Positions 61,005 through 64,000 of a stretch of 64,000 nt of DNA are shown piece after piece. The translations under genes and the position numbers were made by a program. The DNA is taken from NCBI RefSeq assembly GCF_016458305.1, contig NZ_JAEMHL010000001.1:682001-746000 (forward strand), written 5' to 3'. Within the stretch, counting starts at the first letter, position 1. Each line of letters opens with the position of its first letter. This DNA is from Geomonas anaerohicana (GTDB lineage Bacteria > Desulfobacterota > Desulfuromonadia > Geobacterales > Geobacteraceae). The notes beneath the pieces were generated by a model. That model saw nothing but the letters and a program-made list of their open reading frames with translations, had not been told where the DNA came from and made no database searches.

Positions 61005-62294
61005 CTAGGCCACCAACTGGTGCTGCCTGCTGCCGGCGTTGCTGTTTTTGCGCCCTTTCTTCTGGCGGTACATGCGCTGGTCCGCCAGGCGCCAGGACGC
61101 CATCAACTCCTCGCCGTCGTGGGCGGTGGCGGCCCCGATGGAGAGGCTCAGGGGGAGCGCGGGATACTCGTGGTTGCTCTGGGCCAGGTGGGCCTGGAGC
61201 CGCTCCATCGCCTCGCGCAGGGTGGATTCGTCGGTGTTGGGCAGCAGCGCGGCGAACTCGTCCCCGCCGACCCGCGCCACCACGTCCTCGCGCCGGAAAG
61301 CATTTTTCAGCACCTCGGCCGCGTGCCTGAGCAGTTCGTCGCCCGCCGCGTGCCCCTGCTGGTCGTTGACCTCTTTCAGGCGGTCCACGTCCACCATGAC
61401 GATGCTGACCGGGAACTTGCGCCCCTTGCTCAGCCGGTCGAGTTCCTCATCGAAGTAGGCGCGGTTGTAGATGCCGGTGAGGATATCGTGGCTGCTCAGG
61501 TAGCGCAGCTTCAGCTCGGCCTGTTTGCGCTCGGAGATGTCCAGCAGTGCCCCGACCACACCCCCGGAGCTGTTGCCGGAGTTCTTGAAGGTGGCGCTGT
61601 AAAAGATCATGTCGCGGCGCTCGCCGTCGGCGCAGGTAATGGTCCCCTCGAAGCTGCGCGGGCCCACCCCGTTTTCCGCCGTCTCCTCGCCGCGGGTGTA
61701 GAGTGCGGCCAGGTCCGGGGGGAGGATCTCGTAGATGCTCTTGTTGACGTGCTCGCCTGGCTTCATGCCGATCTGTTCCTCGAAGGCCCTGTTGCAGCCC
61801 AGGTACAGGCCGTTGGGGTCGTTGTAGAAGATCGGGGTGGGGAGGGTGTCGATGAGCACCTGGATGAATTCGAGCTTCTCCTTGAGTTCCTGCTCGTGGC
61901 GCCGGCTTTGCTGGCGCAGTGCCGCCTCGGCGATGGAACGCTGCACCGCCGGCACCAGCCGGGCCAGGTTCCCCTTGAGCACGAAATCATCGGCCCCGGC
62001 GCGGATGGCGGCCGCGGCGGCCTCCTCGCCGACCTTCCCGGAGATCATCAGGAAGGGGATATCGCAGCCGTGTTCCTTGAGTATCTGCAGCGCTTTCAAG
62101 CCGCTGAAGCCGGGCATCACGTAGTCGCAGATGATGACGTCCCAAGGCGATGCGGTCAGGGCATCGGTGAGGGCCTGGGCGCTATCCACCCGCTGGAAAT
62201 GGACGTCGAATCCCCCCTGCTCGAGCTGGATCACGATCAGCTGGGCATCGTCCGGAGCGTCCTCTACGATCAGGACTCTTAACAGTCTCTTCAT
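61005..62294 (-). CDS. Response regulator with PAS and GGDEF output (diguanylate cyclase)
   Basis: 429 residues. The receiver domain (about 5-120) has the acidic pair EDAPDD and phospho-acceptor Asp in IICDYVMPG, with Lys in DFVLKG. A PAS domain spans about 145-260. The GGDEF domain (about 270-415) has an intact GGDEF motif with an inhibitory site RRED five residues upstream, so it should make c-di-GMP and be product-inhibited. No kinase gene is adjacent. The leader of about 300 nt upstream contains no clear promoter. Confidence 0.95.
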   Translation of the reverse strand: MKRLLRVLIVEDAPDDAQLIVIQLEQGGFDVHFQRVDSAQALTDALTASPWDVIICDYVMPGFSGLKALQILKEHGCDIPFLMISGKVGEEAAAAAIRAGADDFVLKGNLARLVPAVQRSIAEAALRQQSRRHEQELKEKLEFIQVLIDTLPTPIFYNDPNGLYLGCNRAFEEQIGMKPGEHVNKSIYEILPPDLAALYTRGEETAENGVGPRSFEGTITCADGERRDMIFYSATFKNSGNSSGGVVGALLDISERKQAELKLRYLSSHDILTGIYNRAYFDEELDRLSKGRKFPVSIVMVDVDRLKEVNDQQGHAAGDELLRHAAEVLKNAFRREDVVARVGGDEFAALLPNTDESTLREAMERLQAHLAQSNHEYPALPLSLSIGAATAHDGEELMASWRLADQRMYRQKKGRKNSNAGSRQHQLVA

Positions 62295-62688
62295 GTGCTA
62301 TTTTCTCCGATAAAACAGGGGATTGTGGCACCGGACACCGCAAAATTGTAATGCACTCCGACACAATGGCAACCCGTGCGCCGGGCAGGTAAAACATCCC
62401 CGCGGCGGGGGTAGCCCCGTAAACGCAGGCCAGCGTCGGGTTCATGAGACTCCTATCGGCAGATGTTACGGACAACTGAAGAAATTAATTTTTTATCATT
62501 ATCTTCTGATCAATGCAATGGGTGATCAATATTAATTTGTGCTTTGCCGTTGCGGTGCCGAAGCCGCTGCGTGTATATTCCTCATGAAGGTGCGCGGCGG
62601 CAGTATGGCTGCCCCAAGAGGGACAGGCACCTGACGGAGCCAGTCCCTTCTGACAGGGTGCGCCACCAGGTTTTTTCAAGGAGAGACG
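62295..62688. other. Gene-free stretch between divergent genes
   Basis: 394 bp. AT-rich around 62480-62530, where promoters for either gene may lie. A hairpin AGGGAC...GTCCCTT at 62616-62648 precedes the methyltransferase gene. A minus-strand frame from about 62445 has a plausible AGGAG but runs into the regulator gene and is not accepted. Confidence 0.5.
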
Positions 62689-63813
62689 ATGAAGCAGTTT
62701 TTTTTCGCCACCACCGCTAAGGGGGTGGAAGAGGCGCTGGCAGCCGAGTTGGTGCGGCTGGGGATCCCCGAGGTGACCGCGGAGAGCGGCGGTGCCCGCT
62801 TTGGTGGTGGCATGGAGGCGGCTTACCGGGCCAACCTCTGGCTGCGCACCGCGAGCCGCGTGCTGATGACCCTGGCGGAGTTCCCCTGTGAGAGTCCGGA
62901 AGAGTTGTACCGCGGGGTGCGCGCCGTCTCCTGGGAGCGCTTCCTGACCCCGGCCCTTACCCTCGCCGTGGACTGCAACCTGCGCGACTCGGCGCTGACC
63001 CATTCCGGGTTCGTGGCGCTCAAGACCAAGGACGCCATCGTCGACGCACTGCGCGACCACTACGGCAGCCGCCCCAGTGTTGACACCAAGGACCCCGACC
63101 TGCGCGTCAACGTGCGCCTGTTCAAGAACCGCTGCACCCTGAGTCTCGACCTCTCCGGGGAGCCGCTGGACCGGCGCGGCTACCGCCTGGACCGGCACGA
63201 GGCGCCGCTCAAGGAGAACCTTGCGGCGGCGCTGGTGGAGCTTTCCGGCTGGGACGGCAGCATGCCGCTGGTCGACCCCATGTGCGGCACCGGTACCATC
63301 GCCATCGAGGCCGCGCTCAAGGCACTGCGCATCCCCCCGGGACTCAACCGCCGCTTCGGGTTCCAGCGCTGGCAGGGCTTCGACCGTGCCCTGTGGGACC
63401 GCATCGTGGCCGAGGCGCGTGCCGGCATGCTGAACCGGCTTCCCGCGCCGGTGCAGGGCACCGACCTGTCCCACTCCGCCGCGGGGATGGCGGCGCAGAA
63501 CGCCAAGCGGGCCGGGGTCCTGGAGCACCTGGTGCTGGGGCGCCTCCCCATGGCCGAGCTCACCGTACCCCCGGGACCGGGCGTGCTGATCCTCAACCCT
63601 CCCTACGGCAAGAGGCTCGGGGAGCAGGAGGCGCTGCGCCCGCTCTACAAGGAGATCGGCGACACCCTGAAGCAGCGCTGCAAGGGGTACACCGCCTACC
63701 TCTTTACCGGCAACCTGGAACTGGCCAAATCGGTGGGACTGAAGGCGACCCGCAGGATGGTGCTCTACAACGGCCCCATCGAGTGCCGATTGCTCAAGTA
63801 CGAGATGTATTAG
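62689..63813 (+). CDS. THUMP-domain rRNA guanine-N2 methyltransferase, RlmL/YcbY N-terminal-type
   Basis: 374 residues; AAGGAGAG before the ATG. An N-terminal ferredoxin-like/THUMP RNA-binding part (about 1-160) is followed by a class I methyltransferase domain with the SAM-binding PMCGTGTIAIEAA and catalytic NPPYGKRLG (around residue 302). The length matches the RlmL half of E. coli RlmKL, which makes m2G2445 in 23S rRNA; the RlmK half is absent, as in many bacteria. Followed by a tRNA gene. Confidence 0.9.
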   Translation: MKQFFFATTAKGVEEALAAELVRLGIPEVTAESGGARFGGGMEAAYRANLWLRTASRVLMTLAEFPCESPEELYRGVRAVSWERFLTPALTLAVDCNLRDSALTHSGFVALKTKDAIVDALRDHYGSRPSVDTKDPDLRVNVRLFKNRCTLSLDLSGEPLDRRGYRLDRHEAPLKENLAAALVELSGWDGSMPLVDPMCGTGTIAIEAALKALRIPPGLNRRFGFQRWQGFDRALWDRIVAEARAGMLNRLPAPVQGTDLSHSAAGMAAQNAKRAGVLEHLVLGRLPMAELTVPPGPGVLILNPPYGKRLGEQEALRPLYKEIGDTLKQRCKGYTAYLFTGNLELAKSVGLKATRRMVLYNGPIECRLLKYEMY

Positions 63814-63844
63814 CAACGCCGACTTCTGTCATTAAAATAGAAGC

Positions 63845-63873
63845 TTGACACGCTAATCCTTTTACTATATGTT
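63845..63873 (+). promoter_or_regulatory. Promoter of the tRNA gene
   Basis: TTGACA, 17-nt spacer, TATGTT (overlapping TATATG). The start would be close to the tRNA 5' end at 63889. Confidence 0.7.
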
Positions 63874-63888
63874 TTAATTTCGCTTTTC

Positions 63889-63965
63889 GGGCCTATAGCT
63901 CAGTTGGTTAGAGCTACCGGCTCATAACCGGTCGGTCCCAGGTTCGAGTCCTGGTGGGCCCACCA
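63889..63965 (+). tRNA. tRNA with CAU anticodon, probably tRNA-Ile2 (lysidine-modified)
   Basis: 77 nt including an encoded CCA. All four arms fold: acceptor GGGCCTA/TGGGCCC, D-arm AGCTC...GAGCT, anticodon stem CCGGC/ACCGG with CAT in the loop, and T-arm CCAGG...CCTGG with TTCGAGT. The acceptor has C4-G69 and C5-G68, the pairs recognised by lysidine synthetase TilS, and resembles bacterial tRNA-Ile2 more than elongator tRNA-Met, which usually lacks them. Automatic tools often label such genes tRNA-Met. Confidence 0.92.
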
Positions 63966-64000
63966 CCTTACAAATTAGGATGATGTGGGGATGCCCTTAA

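Noticed and set aside
62182-62475. 97-codon minus-strand frame upstream of the REC-PAS-GGDEF gene
   Set aside because: An internal ATG near 62445 has a fair AGGAG, but the frame runs over the start of the real gene and shows no domain or biased composition; could be a leader peptide but support is too weak.

Overview
The window looks like a chromosomal segment of a Geobacter-type bacterium (Desulfuromonadota; Geobacter/Citrifermentans/Geomonas-like). This is inferred from high GC content, a triheme c-type cytochrome, a chemoreceptor with a CXXCH haem motif in its sensor domain, an acetyl-CoA hydrolase/transferase of the succinyl-CoA:acetate type, several GGDEF/PAS regulators, and dispersed palindromic repeats between genes. 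I see no prophage, insertion sequence, CRISPR array or rRNA operon. One tRNA (CAU anticodon, probably tRNA-Ile2) lies at the right edge.

Layout. 1-2310 (minus): the 5' part of an MgtA-type Mg2+ P-type ATPase behind an M-box Mg2+ riboswitch with a downstream terminator. 2693-6287 (minus): small proteins flanking an unusual fusion of a cyclic-nucleotide-binding domain, a degenerate sigma54-activator-type AAA+ domain and a membrane polyferredoxin. 6362-14065 (minus): a tightly packed unit of TetR regulator, ABC1/UbiB-type kinase, LolD-like ATPase, FtsX-type permease, LolA-like protein and an outer-membrane barrel candidate, which reads as a trans-envelope lipid or lipoprotein export system. 14245-28845 (plus): a triheme cytochrome, then a five-gene envelope operon: AsmA/YdbH-like protein, YdbL-like lipoprotein, a 2751-residue exported beta-propeller/TPR/CHAT protein, an SH3-domain protein and an M48 metalloprotease.

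29042-32643: a periplasmic binding lipoprotein overlapping a NarX-type kinase, followed by a NarL-type regulator. 32771-35014: small stress-type proteins (CsbD, two short membrane proteins, a Met-rich exported protein). 35136-37706 (minus): a PAS-GGDEF-EAL protein. 37958-43784: a MerA-like flavoprotein, a TVP38/DedA-type membrane protein and pyruvate dehydrogenase E1alpha, E1beta and E2. 43872-46963: rhomboid protease, upp and a uracil permease. 47166-50624: bacterioferritin, a PAS protein and a haem chemoreceptor behind a sigma28-like promoter. 50933-52888: the acetate CoA-transferase with two promoters and a palindrome at the first start site. 53038-55347: XerC, a DUF362 ferredoxin and a 24-codon gene with its own promoter and terminator. 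55662-63813: MltD-type lytic transglycosylase, a membrane TPR-like protein, TypA/BipA, a BamD-like lipoprotein, a REC-PAS-GGDEF protein and an RlmL-type methyltransferase.

The best candidates for something undescribed are the exported CHAT operon, whose giant protein appears to carry a second, inactive CHAT-like domain; the ABC1-kinase/LolCD/LolA/barrel operon; the cNMP-AAA-polyferredoxin fusion; and the tiny gene at 55218. All functions are read from sequence motifs by eye; no database search was run.
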